In this document: one piece after another, positions 16,247 to 24,120 of the stretch
Numbering within the stretch: position 1 is the stretch's first letter
Layout of the letters: each line of letters starts with the position of its first letter
DNA from: Streptomyces sp. CB02009
Lineage (GTDB): Bacteria > Actinomycetota > Actinomycetes > Streptomycetales > Streptomycetaceae
Assembly: GCF_001905825.1 (NCBI RefSeq)
Contig: NZ_LIVV01000004.1
Span: forward strand, 248,001-312,000
Direction: 5' to 3'
Length of the DNA: 64,000 nucleotides
Notes under the pieces: generated by a model
Told to the model about the DNA's origin: nothing
Seen by the model: only the letters and a program-made list of their open reading frames with translations
The model's database searches: none
Translations under genes and position numbers: made by a program

Positions 16247-16807
16247 ATGGCCACGCGGACGACAGCGGGGACGGCGGGGACAGCGGCGTCGACGACGGGA
16301 GCGGACGGGGCAGGCGCAGGGGAATCGGCAGGGGCAGGGGTGGTCGCGGGGCGGGGCGGCGGCGGCCGGTTCACCGGGTTCGTGCGCGTCTCGATCGCCC
16401 TGCAGACGGCGGCCATCTTCTTCCAGGCCGTCACGGCCGGAATGGCGCTGACCTCGGAGGTCGGGTCGACCCTGCACGACCTCGGCTCCAAGGGCATGTA
16501 CGCGATGTCGATGCTGTACCTGCTCGCCGCGGTCCTGGCGTGGCGGCCGGGCGGCGGCCCGGCCCGGCCCCCCCTCTACGCGACCGGGTTCCTGCTCCTC
16601 GGGACCCTGCAGGTGGTGATGGGCGTCTATCACGTGATGGCCGTCCATCTCCCCCTGGGCGTGCTGATGTTCGGCCTGAGCACGCTTGATCTGGGACGGG
16701 TCGTGCTCCAGCGGACGCGTCCGGCGGAAGCCCGTACCCGTGCCGATGCAGGTGCCGGAGCCGGAGTCGGAGCCGGAGCCGGTGCTGGTGTCCGTGCCCC
16801 TCGCTAG
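16247..16807 (+). CDS. Four-helix membrane protein (DUF6220-like)
   Basis: 186 residues. An Ala/Gly/Thr-rich disordered N-tail (1-40) is followed by about four hydrophobic helices (ALQTAAIFFQAVTAGMAL, AMSMLYLLAAVLAW, ATGFLLLGTLQVVMGVYHVMAV, LGVLMFGLSTLDL) and an Ala-Gly repeat tail. The helical core matches small actinobacterial membrane proteins of unknown function. It is divergent from the ECF sigma factor gene, 150 nt apart, and may be transcribed by it. Confidence 0.75.
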   Translation: MATRTTAGTAGTAASTTGADGAGAGESAGAGVVAGRGGGGRFTGFVRVSIALQTAAIFFQAVTAGMALTSEVGSTLHDLGSKGMYAMSMLYLLAAVLAWRPGGGPARPPLYATGFLLLGTLQVVMGVYHVMAVHLPLGVLMFGLSTLDLGRVVLQRTRPAEARTRADAGAGAGVGAGAGAGVRAPR

Positions 16808-16895
16808 CCTCTGACCGAAGTGGCGTCCCCCGTAATGGAGTTGCTGACCGCCGCCGTCCTGGAAGCCGACTGAGCCCGGCCGGCACTCCACATTC

Positions 16896-16937
16896 GTCAG
16901 GAATCGAGAAGCGGGGGACTGGGCGCCCAACTAGCTT
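16896..16937 (+). promoter_or_regulatory. Promoter with 17-nt repeat, upstream of first VOC gene
   Basis: GTCAGGAATCGAGAAGC (16896-16912) recurs exactly at 17788-17804. It is followed by the -10 hexamer TAGCTT (16932-16937), which ends 6 nt before the ATG at 16944. The repeat sits where a -35 element or AraC-type operator would be. Confidence 0.7.
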
Positions 16938-16943
16938 GTGGGC

Positions 16944-17354
16944 ATGGACATCACCATTCACACCACGGTCCTCCCGCACGAGGATCCCGACGCCTCCCTC
17001 GCCTTCTACCGCGACGCCCTCGGCTTCGAGGTGCGCAGCGACGTCGGCCAGGGCAGGACCCGATGGATCACCGTCGGACCCGTCGGACAGCCCGGTACGT
17101 CGATCCTCCTCGCACCGCCCGGCGCCGACCCGGGCATCACCGAGGCCGAGCGGCGGACCATCGCCGAGATGATGGCCAAGGGCACGTACGGCTGGATCCT
17201 GCTCGCCACCCCCGACCTCGACGCCACCTTCGAGAAGATCCAGGCCGGGGACGTCGAGGTGGTCCAGGAGCCGACCGACCAGCCGTACGGCGTGCGGGAC
17301 TGCGCCTTCCGCGACCCCGCGGGGAACCTCGTCCGCGTCCAGCAACTCCGCTGA
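16944..17354 (+). CDS. VOC-family (glyoxalase-like) protein
   Basis: 136 residues beginning MDITIHTTVLPHEDPDASLAFYRDAL, a single VOC domain with the beta-alpha-beta pattern and C-terminal DPAGNLVRVQQL. VOC proteins include glyoxalases, dioxygenases and antibiotic-binding proteins; the substrate is unknown. ATG at 16944 is chosen because a -10 hexamer ends 6 nt before it, meaning a leaderless mRNA; an in-frame GTG at 16938 overlaps that promoter. It is followed after 13 nt by an AraC-type regulator, which probably controls it. Confidence 0.85.
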   Translation: MDITIHTTVLPHEDPDASLAFYRDALGFEVRSDVGQGRTRWITVGPVGQPGTSILLAPPGADPGITEAERRTIAEMMAKGTYGWILLATPDLDATFEKIQAGDVEVVQEPTDQPYGVRDCAFRDPAGNLVRVQQLR

Positions 17355-17367
17355 AAGGACTCCCCTC

Positions 17368-17832
<465 letters not shown>

Positions 17833-17837
17833 ATCCC

Positions 17838-18467
17838 ATGAACGCCATCGCCTCCGTCACCCTCGAGGTGGCCGACCTCCCGGCCGCCGACCGCTTCTAC
17901 ACCGCCGCCGGCCTCGGCGCCCATGTCCGCCTGCGGGCCTCCGACGCGCCGACCACCGGCTTCCGCGGCTTCTCCCTCTCCCTGACCGTGGACCGGCCGG
18001 CCGACGTCCGGCACTTCGTCGACGCGGCCCTCGCCGTCGGTGCCACCTCCCTCAAGCCCGCCTCGAAGTCCTTCTGGGGCTACGGCGGCGTCTTCCAGGC
18101 CCCGGACGGGACCATCTGGAAGGTCGCCACCTCGAACAAGAAGGACAACGGCCCGGCCACCGGCCGCGTCGAGTCCTTCGTCCTCCTGCTCGGGGCGGCG
18201 GACGTCGCCGCCAGCAAGGCGTTCTACGTCGAGCACGGCCTCACCGTCGGCAAGAGCTTCGGCCGCAAGTACGTCGAGTTCGCCGCGGCCGAGGGCAGCC
18301 CGGTCAAGCTCGCCCTGTACGGGCGCCGCGCCCTCGCGAAGGACGTCGGCGTCCCCGTCGACGGCGAGGGGTCCCACCGGATCGCGCTCGGCGGCGAGGG
18401 CACCGGTGCCTTCACCGACCCGGACGGGTTCACCTGGGAGCCCGCTTCCGTGGCCGCCGCGTCCTGA
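17838..18467 (+). CDS. Two-domain VOC-family protein
   Basis: 209 residues with two VOC half-modules: residues 1-110 (VTLEVADLPAADRFYTAAGL ... FQAPDGTIWKVAT) and 115-205 (FVLLLGAADVAASKAFYVEHGL ... FTDPDGFTWEPAS). The substrate is unknown. ATG at 17838 follows a -10 hexamer by 7 nt, so the mRNA is probably leaderless. It shares a promoter repeat with the VOC gene at 16944, and the AraC-type regulator between them is the likely common controller. Confidence 0.85.
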   Translation: MNAIASVTLEVADLPAADRFYTAAGLGAHVRLRASDAPTTGFRGFSLSLTVDRPADVRHFVDAALAVGATSLKPASKSFWGYGGVFQAPDGTIWKVATSNKKDNGPATGRVESFVLLLGAADVAASKAFYVEHGLTVGKSFGRKYVEFAAAEGSPVKLALYGRRALAKDVGVPVDGEGSHRIALGGEGTGAFTDPDGFTWEPASVAAAS

Positions 18468-18477
18468 CGCCGGAGGT

Positions 18478-18662
18478 CCGCAGCCCGTACGCCGGTAGCT
18501 CGTCGCCCGTACGCACCTGTAGCCCGTCGCCCGTAGGCCCCTGTAGCCCGTTCGCCGCACCCCGGTGGAGCGGCACCCCGTAGCCCGGTAGACCCGTAGC
18601 CCGTAGCTGCGTATCCCGCACCCCCGCAGACCCGTACCCCGGTAGATCCGCACCCCCGTACC
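18478..18662. repeat. Degenerate CCCGTAGC-type tandem repeat, intergenic
   Basis: About 185 nt made mostly of imperfect copies of CCCGTAGCCCGTA, CCCGTACGC and similar words. It has no convincing reading frame. It fills the gap between the second VOC gene and the DUF1801-like gene. Confidence 0.75.
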
Positions 18663-18692
18663 CCGACCGGCCTTGTGAGAGGAACCCCCGTC

Positions 18693-19160
18693 ATGTCGAA
18701 CAGCACCGCCGCCCAGGGCAAGAGCAGCGCGAAGTACGACGGTTTCACCGAGGAGGAGCGCGACGCGATGAAGGAGCGCGCCACGGAGCTGAAGGGCACC
18801 GCTCGGCGCGGTTCGCGCGCGGCCAAGGCCGACGGGGAGGCCGATGCCCTGGCGAAGATCGCCGAGATGACGGACAACGACCGGGTGCTCGCCGAGCGGA
18901 TCCACGCGATCGTCAAGGAGCACGCGCCGGGCCTGGCGCCGAAGACCTGGTACGGGATGCCCGCGTACGCCAAGGACGGCAAGGTCGTCTGCTTCTTCCA
19001 GAGCGCGCAGAAGTTCAAGAGCCGCTACGCCACGCTCGGCTTCAGCGACCTCGCCCAGCTCGACGAGGGCTCCCTGTGGGCGACCAGCTACGCCCTGACC
19101 GAGCTCACCGACGCCGACGAGGCCCGGATCGCCGCGCTCATCGCGCGGGCCGCCGGCTGA
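18693..19160 (+). CDS. DUF1801-like protein
   Basis: 155 residues from ATG at 18693, with GAGAGGA about 8 nt upstream. A charged helical N-terminal part (residues 1-60, rich in Lys/Glu/Ala) is followed by a YdhG/YjbR-type domain: RIHAIVKEHAPGLAPKTWYGMPAYAKDGKVVCFFQSAQKFKSRYATLGF. The fold is known in proteins of unclear function, some related to iron-chaperone-like CyaY folds. It is probably cytosolic. A single gene between the repeat tract and the second cold-shock module. Confidence 0.8.
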   Translation: MSNSTAAQGKSSAKYDGFTEEERDAMKERATELKGTARRGSRAAKADGEADALAKIAEMTDNDRVLAERIHAIVKEHAPGLAPKTWYGMPAYAKDGKVVCFFQSAQKFKSRYATLGFSDLAQLDEGSLWATSYALTELTDADEARIAALIARAAG

Positions 19161-19343
19161 TCCGCCGGGCGCGGGCGGTACACGGCCGGCGCGCGGCTCG
19201 GGCCGGGCGCGCCGGCCGTAGACGCGGGGAAATCTCCGAGATCGCCCCGTAAGAATTCGAAGCTACGCGCGGTGAAAATTTGTCATGTAAACACACGGGA
19301 TGCGACAGGGCGAAATCTTCACCCCGCACGGTCCGCCCCGTCG

Positions 19344-19519
19344 TGCTACTGTCGATATCAGTTGCAGTTGTGGGTCCCGAACGTACGAGTGCCCTTCCGG
19401 TTTTCCGGCGCTGGGCACCCTTTTTCATTTCCGGGCTTTTTCCGGACGGGGCGATCATCGCAGCGACACGGAGCACACACTGTGTGCGCTCCGAGCACTG
19501 CCCCGAAGGAGAATTTGGT
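19344..19519 (+). promoter_or_regulatory. Promoter and structured 5' leader of the second cspA-like gene
   Basis: The first 26 nt (19344-19369, -10 hexamer TACTGT) are identical to 3722-3747. CGGGGC (19447-19452) can pair with GCCCCG (19500-19505), which runs into the Shine-Dalgarno GAAGGAGA (19505-19512). Inside, 19469-19493 folds as CGGAGC-A-CACA/TGTG-C-GCTCCG with a 3-nt loop. The pairing matches that of the first leader although the bases differ. From 19161 to 19343 I see no gene. Confidence 0.65.
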
Positions 19520-19723
19520 ATGGCGACTGGCACCGTTAAGTGGTTCAACTCGGAAAAGGGCTTCGGCTTCATCGAGCAGGACGGTGGCGGCCCCGACGTC
19601 TTCGCCCACTACTCGAACATCGCCGCCTCCGGCTTCCGTGAGCTGCAGGAAGGCCAGAAGGTGAGCTTCGACATCGCGCAGGGCCAGAAGGGCCCGACCG
19701 CCGAGAACATCGTCCCCGCCTGA
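19520..19723 (+). CDS. Cold-shock protein, CspA family (second copy)
   Basis: A 67-residue cold-shock domain protein with intact RNP1 (KGFGFIE) and RNP2-like (VFAHYSNI) motifs. It differs from the copy at 3897 at four positions, two of them A-to-T/S near the N-terminus and one T-to-S. It binds single-stranded nucleic acid and probably prevents mRNA folding in the cold. A hairpin terminator follows, then a paralog of the MRCVIARFPF protein, but here without the helicase and CBS-like genes. Confidence 0.95.
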   Translation: MATGTVKWFNSEKGFGFIEQDGGGPDVFAHYSNIAASGFRELQEGQKVSFDIAQGQKGPTAENIVPA

Positions 19724-19755
19724 CACCCGGCGCTGACGCGTAGCACAAGCTGACG

Positions 19756-19792
19756 AGCTGAGGCCCGCACCTTTGGGGTGCGGGCCTCAGCT
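19756..19792 (+). terminator. Hairpin terminator after second cspA-like gene
   Basis: A 16-bp stem (AGCTGAGGCCCGCACC and its complement) with a short loop is followed by CTTT. It corresponds to the hairpin at 4118-4157. Confidence 0.85.
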
Positions 19793-19892
19793 CTTTGCCA
19801 CCGTACTCTTCAGTACCCCTCATCGGCTGCGGGAATTTCCTGGCAGGCCCCCTCCTGGACCACTTCTGGACCACTTCTCCGCAGGAGTCACC

Positions 19893-20165
19893 ATGCGCTG
19901 TGTCATCGCCCGCTTCCCGTTCGAGCTGACCAAAGCCGGCGTGATCGAATCCATGAAGGGCGTCAAGGCCGAGCCCGCCATCGGCGATGTCGTCGTCATC
20001 GGGCGGCGCCAGTTCCCCGTGAAGCAGGTCGGCGAGGTCGTCACCCGCCAGGACCGCCGCGACTTCAGCGCCGGCGAGGTCGTGCGGGCCATGACGAAGC
20101 TCGGTTTCACCTGCCTCACGGTCACCGCCGAGGAGCAGGCCTCGCCGTCCGAGACGACCTTCTGA
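19893..20165 (+). CDS. Conserved small protein of the cold-shock module (second copy)
   Basis: 90 residues beginning MRCVIARFPFELTKAGV, a paralog of the protein at 6404-6709 with a shorter, unrelated tail after GFTC. ATG at 19893 follows CAGGAG. The sequence CTCCTG (19852-19857) can pair with CAGGAG (19882-19887), so the ribosome-binding site could be hidden, as in the helicase leader. TGGACCACTTC occurs twice in the leader. Function unknown; repeated linkage to cold-shock genes suggests a role in the same response. Confidence 0.8.
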   Translation: MRCVIARFPFELTKAGVIESMKGVKAEPAIGDVVVIGRRQFPVKQVGEVVTRQDRRDFSAGEVVRAMTKLGFTCLTVTAEEQASPSETTF

Positions 20166-20207
20166 CCGGTCGGCGGGCTTCGGGACGGTCGACGGGCTCC
20201 GGGCCGG

Positions 20208-20567
20208 TCAGTGATCGAAGTAGCTGAAGTCGCCCACCGTCCAGGCGCTGACGTCCTCGAGGGCGACCCGGTACATGCCGCCGGTCTCCGGGATGCCCAC
20301 CGTGCCCTGGAGGATCCGGGCGAGGTGGAAGTGCAGGTGGGTGGGCGGCCCGTCCGCGCGTTCGGAGGGGCTGAAGACCCCCGAGAACTCCCCCAGGCGG
20401 GCGGAGTCCGTCAGGACCTCCGACACCCGCTGTCGCCACAGGGCTTCCGGGGCCAGCCGACCCGTGAGGACCACACCCCCCGCGACCACCGTCATGGACA
20501 TCTGATTGCTCTGCCCGGACTCCACCGTGGCGGCAATGTCAACGAGCAGCTCGTCAGGCTTCGACAT
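20208..20567 (-). CDS. GvpU-like protein
   Basis: 119 residues. SMTVVAGGVVLTGRLAPEALW followed by HLHFHLARILQGTVGIPETGGMYRVALEDVSAWTVGDF resembles the gas-vesicle accessory protein GvpU (a hydrophobic beta pattern with a conserved FHL-A element). No structural gas-vesicle gene (gvpA, gvpF and so on) is in the window, so this may be an orphan with another job. Single gene, facing the MRCVIARFPF gene. Assignment by resemblance only. Confidence 0.55.
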   Translation of the reverse strand: MSKPDELLVDIAATVESGQSNQMSMTVVAGGVVLTGRLAPEALWRQRVSEVLTDSARLGEFSGVFSPSERADGPPTHLHFHLARILQGTVGIPETGGMYRVALEDVSAWTVGDFSYFDH

Positions 20568-20628
20568 GGAAGTCCATTCTAGGCGGCACTCCGGCCCCGT
20601 GGCCGTACCGCGTGAGGACCGCCGCCCG

Positions 20629-21228
20629 CTACAGCGGCGCGGTGTCGTCCGCCGGGAACGCCGGGCCGTGTCCCGGCACGATCACGTCGGCCGCGGCCAG
20701 GACGCGGAGGCGGGACTCCTTGAGGACCGTGTGGTCGGGGGCCACCGGGTCCTCCACCGGACCGTTCGGCCGCCACCACAGGTCGCCCACGAAGGCGACG
20801 ACGCCCGTGTCGGTGCCGGCGAGGAGCGTGATGTCCTCGGGGCTGTGGCCGGGGGTACGGACCAGCCGCAGGGACGGGGCCAGCTCGTGGCCCTCCGCGT
20901 CGCGGTCGGTCCACTGGTCGTTCTCGTAGATCGCCTTGTGGTCGTGGACGCGGGCCCGGCCGAACAGGCCGACGTTCATGGTGTTGTCGGGGTGGTGGTG
21001 GCTGAGCACCACGTCGGTGACGTCGTCGGGTCCCAGGCCGAGTTCGGCGAGCGGGCCGAGGATCCGGTCGCGGCTCGCCACCATGCCGGGGTCGACGATC
21101 ACGTGCCGGTCGCCGTCCCGCACGTACGAGACGGTGGCGGCGACCCCGGGGCCCGTGGAGAGCGTGTATCCGGTGGTCAGGATCGTGTAGGCGGCGGTGC
21201 GGGCGCTCGGTGCGTCGTGGTTCGTCAT
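20629..21228 (-). CDS. Metallo-beta-lactamase-fold hydrolase
   Basis: 199 residues from ATG at 21228 (MTNHDAPSART). The MBL fold is clear: VIVDPGM, the metal motif SHHHPDNTMN, RTPGHSPEDITLL, FVGDLWW and the final VPGHGPAFPADD. The motif reads H-x-H-x-D-N, where most family members have H-x-H-x-D-H, so one zinc ligand at the second site may differ. The family includes thioesterases, lactonases and RNA-processing enzymes similar to MBLAC1; the substrate is unknown. It is divergent from the GlxA-type regulator. Confidence 0.83.
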   Translation of the reverse strand: MTNHDAPSARTAAYTILTTGYTLSTGPGVAATVSYVRDGDRHVIVDPGMVASRDRILGPLAELGLGPDDVTDVVLSHHHPDNTMNVGLFGRARVHDHKAIYENDQWTDRDAEGHELAPSLRLVRTPGHSPEDITLLAGTDTGVVAFVGDLWWRPNGPVEDPVAPDHTVLKESRLRVLAAADVIVPGHGPAFPADDTAPL

Positions 21229-21393
21229 GTCCCCAAGTCTTCTGCGCGGCACGGATCTTCACGAGTGGCCGTGCTGCCATCCATCGCGGGAATCGTGCCA
21301 TCACAGTATTCGGGGCTGTGCCCGCGTCCAGGGCCGGTTGTCGGCACCACCGCCGTCCGTGCCGCTTCCGGGCCCCGTGCCACACTCGGCCCC

Positions 21394-22356
21394 ATGCCGC
21401 CCTTCGTCACCGTCGCCGCCTACGCCCCGCACGGGGTCGGCATGCTCGGCGCGGGCATCGTCTCCGAGGTGTTCGACGCCCGCGGCGGGGGCCTTCCGCT
21501 GTTCGACTTCGCGCTCTGCACCGACCGGCCGGGGAACGTCCGCACCGACGTCGGTCTGCCCCTCGTGGTCGAGCACGGTCTGGACCGGCTGGCTTCCGCA
21601 GACCTGGTGATCGCCCTGCCCTGGGCCGAGTTCCGTACGCCTCCCGGGCCCGAGGTGCTCGACGCGCTGACCGCCGCCCACGCGCGCGGGGCACTCGTCG
21701 CCGCCCACTGCGTCGGGGCGTTCGCGCTGGCCGCGGCCGGGCTGCTCGACGGGCGGCGGGCCACCACCCACTGGCGGTTCGCCGGACTCCTGGCCGAACG
21801 CCACCCGGACGTCACCGTCGAACCCGACGCCCTCTACGTCGACCAGGGCCCCCTCGTCACCGGCGCGGGCGCCGCCGCCGGGTTCGACCTCTGCCTGCAC
21901 CTGCTGCGCCGGGAGTACGGGGCCACCACGGCCAACGCCATCGCCCGGGACCTGGTGCTGCCCTCCCACCGGGACGGCGGCCAGGCCCAGTACCTCGCCA
22001 CGCCCGTACCCGAGGACAGCCGGGACGACCGGCTCACCGACGTCCTCGCCTGGGCCCGGGAGCATCTCCACGAGCCGCTGCCCGTCGCGGAGCTGGCCCG
22101 CCGGGCTCTGATGAGCCGCCGTTCCTTCGCCCGCCGGTTCGCCGCCTCCACGGGCACCACCCCGCACGCGTGGCTGCTCTCCCTGCGGCTGAGCCGGGCC
22201 GAGGAACTCCTGGAGACCACGGACCTGCCGGTCGAGGAGATCGCCCGCGCGGTCGGCTTCGGGAGCGCGGCGGTGCTGCGCGCCCAGTTCGTCCGCCGCC
22301 GCGGCGTCCCGCCCCGGTCGTACCGCCGTTCCTTCACCCGTACGCCCGTCGTCTGA
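21394..22356 (+). CDS. GlxA-type AraC-family regulator (DJ-1/PfpI domain)
   Basis: 320 residues. The N-terminal ~180 are a DJ-1/PfpI-like domain with the nucleophile-elbow region AAHCVGAFALAAAGLLDG; the C-terminal ~100 are an AraC DNA-binding domain (LAWAREHLHEPLPVAELARRALMSRRSFARRF, then PVEEIARAVGFGSAAVLRAQF). Such GlxA-like regulators are abundant in Streptomyces and control catabolic or developmental genes. ATG at 21394 has no strong ribosome-binding site. Divergent from the MBL hydrolase, a possible target. Confidence 0.9.
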   Translation: MPPFVTVAAYAPHGVGMLGAGIVSEVFDARGGGLPLFDFALCTDRPGNVRTDVGLPLVVEHGLDRLASADLVIALPWAEFRTPPGPEVLDALTAAHARGALVAAHCVGAFALAAAGLLDGRRATTHWRFAGLLAERHPDVTVEPDALYVDQGPLVTGAGAAAGFDLCLHLLRREYGATTANAIARDLVLPSHRDGGQAQYLATPVPEDSRDDRLTDVLAWAREHLHEPLPVAELARRALMSRRSFARRFAASTGTTPHAWLLSLRLSRAEELLETTDLPVEEIARAVGFGSAAVLRAQFVRRRGVPPRSYRRSFTRTPVV

Positions 22357-22359
22357 GAC

Positions 22360-22412
22360 CGGACCGGGCGGACCGGGCGGACCGGGCGGACCGGTCGGAC
22401 CGGTCGGACCGG
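22360..22412. repeat. 9-nt tandem repeat between convergent genes
   Basis: About six imperfect copies of GACCGGGCG lie between the GlxA-type regulator and the convergent membrane protein gene. It has no coding potential. Confidence 0.8.
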
Positions 22413-22423
22413 GCGTCCGGGGT

Positions 22424-22951
22424 TCAGACAAGTGCCGCGGCCGTCAGGGCCAGGGCCGAGCCGGCGAAGACCACCGTGTGGCGGACGTTCTGGAGGACGC
22501 GGGTCCAGGCGGGGAACGCGCCCTCGGCGGCCGCGAGGAAGGCGGGGACGTCGACCCGGAGGAGCTCGGGGTCGCCCTTGCGCCGGAAGGCGGCGCGGAC
22601 GGACTTCACGGCACCGAGCTGGCTCTGCAGGATCGCGATGTTGGCGAGGAAGGCGATCGAGGAGAAGACCCAGGTGAGGGTGGTTCCCCAGGAGCTGCCC
22701 AGCAGGTTGAGGACGGCGGCGGTCAGCGACGCGGCGGCGAAGGCGCCGGGCGCCCACCACTCGTGGCCGCTCGCGTCGAAGCGGAGCCGGTTCTCCTCCA
22801 GGACGGCCGGGCGGACGCCCTGGCGGTCCAGCTCGGTGACGGCGGCGGCCTTCGCGACGGCGCCGAAGCGGTGGCGGAGGACCGGGATGCTGACGAAGGC
22901 GGCGGAGACGAGGATCTGACCGGCGGCGGCGAGGACGGTGAGGGTGTTCAT
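22424..22951 (-). CDS. Membrane protein controlled by the adjacent TetR regulator
   Basis: 175 residues with about four hydrophobic helices (LTVLAAAGQILVSAAFVSIPVL, FAAASLTAAVLNLLG, TLTWVFSSIAFLANIAIL, VVFAGSALALTAAAL). The soluble loops are basic. I do not recognise the family. AAGGAG lies about 10 nt before the ATG. The leader holds three copies of GGCTTCGT (22994-23024). A clean promoter (TTGCAC-N17-TACAGT, 23065-23093) and three TetR-type operators lie between it and the divergent regulator, so this is the regulator's target. Confidence 0.75.
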   Translation of the reverse strand: MNTLTVLAAAGQILVSAAFVSIPVLRHRFGAVAKAAAVTELDRQGVRPAVLEENRLRFDASGHEWWAPGAFAAASLTAAVLNLLGSSWGTTLTWVFSSIAFLANIAILQSQLGAVKSVRAAFRRKGDPELLRVDVPAFLAAAEGAFPAWTRVLQNVRHTVVFAGSALALTAAALV

Positions 22952-22993
22952 GGTGGCGGGCTCCTTCAGGGCGATCAGGCGGGTTGGAGCGGG

Positions 22994-23024
22994 ACTTCGT
23001 GGCTTCGTGGCTTCGTGGCTTCGT
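22994..23024. repeat. 8-nt tandem repeat in the leader of the membrane protein gene
   Basis: Three and a half copies of TTCGTGGC lie within the ~107-nt untranslated leader of the gene at 22424-22951. Confidence 0.85.
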
Positions 23025-23033
23025 TCCGGATGA

Positions 23034-23117
23034 CTTGCACTTAGTTCAAGTGGCGATGTCGAGAACTGTAGAGCCCACTTGAACTAAGTGCAAGAGCAGA
23101 CTTGAACATTGTGCAAC
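23034..23117. promoter_or_regulatory. Divergent promoter with three TetR-type operators
   Basis: Three 17-bp sites of the form CTTGNAC-N3-GTNCAAG lie at 23034-23050, 23078-23094 and 23101-23117 (the last ends in AAC). The first two are exact reverse complements. Leftward promoter: -35 TTGCAC (23093-23088) and -10 TACAGT (23070-23065), spacer 17. Rightward: TTGTGC (23110-23115) and TATCGT (23134-23139). The second and third sites overlap the two -35 elements, as expected for repression. Confidence 0.85.
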
Positions 23118-23145
23118 CGCGTCCGCGCTGACCTATCGTGAGCCC

Positions 23146-23820
23146 ATGGCCCGCTCCACGCTCACCCGTGACCAGATCGTCCGCACCGCCGTCGAGCTCC
23201 TCGACTCCGACGGCCTCGAAGGCCTCAACATGCGCAGCCTCGGCCAGCGCCTCAACTCGGCCGCCACCGCCGTCTACTGGCACGTCAAGAACAAGGACGA
23301 CCTGGTGACCCTCGCCGGAGACCTGGTCTGGGACGAGGTCCGGCTCCCCGACCTCGACGCCGTCGACTGGCGCACCGCCGCCGTCGCCATGGCCGGCGAC
23401 CTGCACGCGATGTTCACCCGGCACCCCTGGCTCGTGCAGGCCTTCGCGACCCACCTCTTCCACGGCGAGGGCAAGGCCCGCCACGACGACCACAACCTCG
23501 CGGTGTACGAGGCCGCCGGGTTCGTGGGACCCGCGGCCGACCTGGCCGCCGCGTCCGTCTTCACGTACGTCCTCGGCAACGCCTCGTCCGCCGCCGCCAC
23601 GGCCGCCCTGACCCGCCGGATCGAGCGCGACGGCGGTGACGCCGAGGAGGTGTTCGCCGCCACCATGAAGGAGGCCGTCGAGGTCGGCAGCCGGTTCCCG
23701 CGGCTGCGGAGCCGTATCGACGCGCTGGCCGCGAGCGACTACGCCGAGGCTCCCGACGACACGTTCGCGTTCGGGCTCGACGCCCTGCTCGACGGCCTGA
23801 CGGCCCGACTGCCGGGCTGA
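23146..23820 (+). CDS. TetR-family transcriptional repressor
   Basis: 224 residues. The helix-turn-helix (residues ~10-50: IVRTAVELLDSDGLEGLNMRSLGQRLNSAATAVYWHVKNKDDL) is of the TetR class whose ligand domain resembles the tetracycline repressor (TetR_C). There is no ribosome-binding site; the -10 hexamer TATCGT ends 6 nt before the ATG, so translation is leaderless. It probably represses itself and the divergent membrane protein through the three operators at 23034-23117. The ligand is unknown. Confidence 0.92.
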   Translation: MARSTLTRDQIVRTAVELLDSDGLEGLNMRSLGQRLNSAATAVYWHVKNKDDLVTLAGDLVWDEVRLPDLDAVDWRTAAVAMAGDLHAMFTRHPWLVQAFATHLFHGEGKARHDDHNLAVYEAAGFVGPAADLAAASVFTYVLGNASSAAATAALTRRIERDGGDAEEVFAATMKEAVEVGSRFPRLRSRIDALAASDYAEAPDDTFAFGLDALLDGLTARLPG

Positions 23821-23865
23821 TGGCCTGCCGGGCCGACGGCCGGCCGGGACCGACGGGCTGATGGC

Positions 23866-23999
23866 CGGCCGGGACCGACGACGACGGTCGGCCGGGACCG
23901 ACGGGCCCACGGGCTGACGGGCCCACGGGCTGACGGGCCCACGGGCTGACGGGCTGACGGGCTGACGGGCTGACGGGCTGACGGGCCCATGGGTGACGG
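23866..23999. repeat. 9-/18-nt tandem repeat, intergenic
   Basis: Repeats of GACGGGCTG and ACGGGCCCACGGGCTG fill most of the gap between the TetR regulator and the permease; the flanks from 23821 carry looser CCGGGACCGACGG copies. No gene or promoter is evident within it. The permease must be transcribed from the ~120 nt after the repeat or by read-through. Confidence 0.85.
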
Positions 24000-24120
24000 G
24001 CCGGATCGACGCCCGCGCCCCCGCGCCCCCGCCCCCGTCGCCCGTCCGGACGCGCTCCGCTTGTGGAAGCCCTCCGCCCGATCGAGCTTGGGCTCATCGC
24101 GCGACCCCGAGGGAGGGCCC

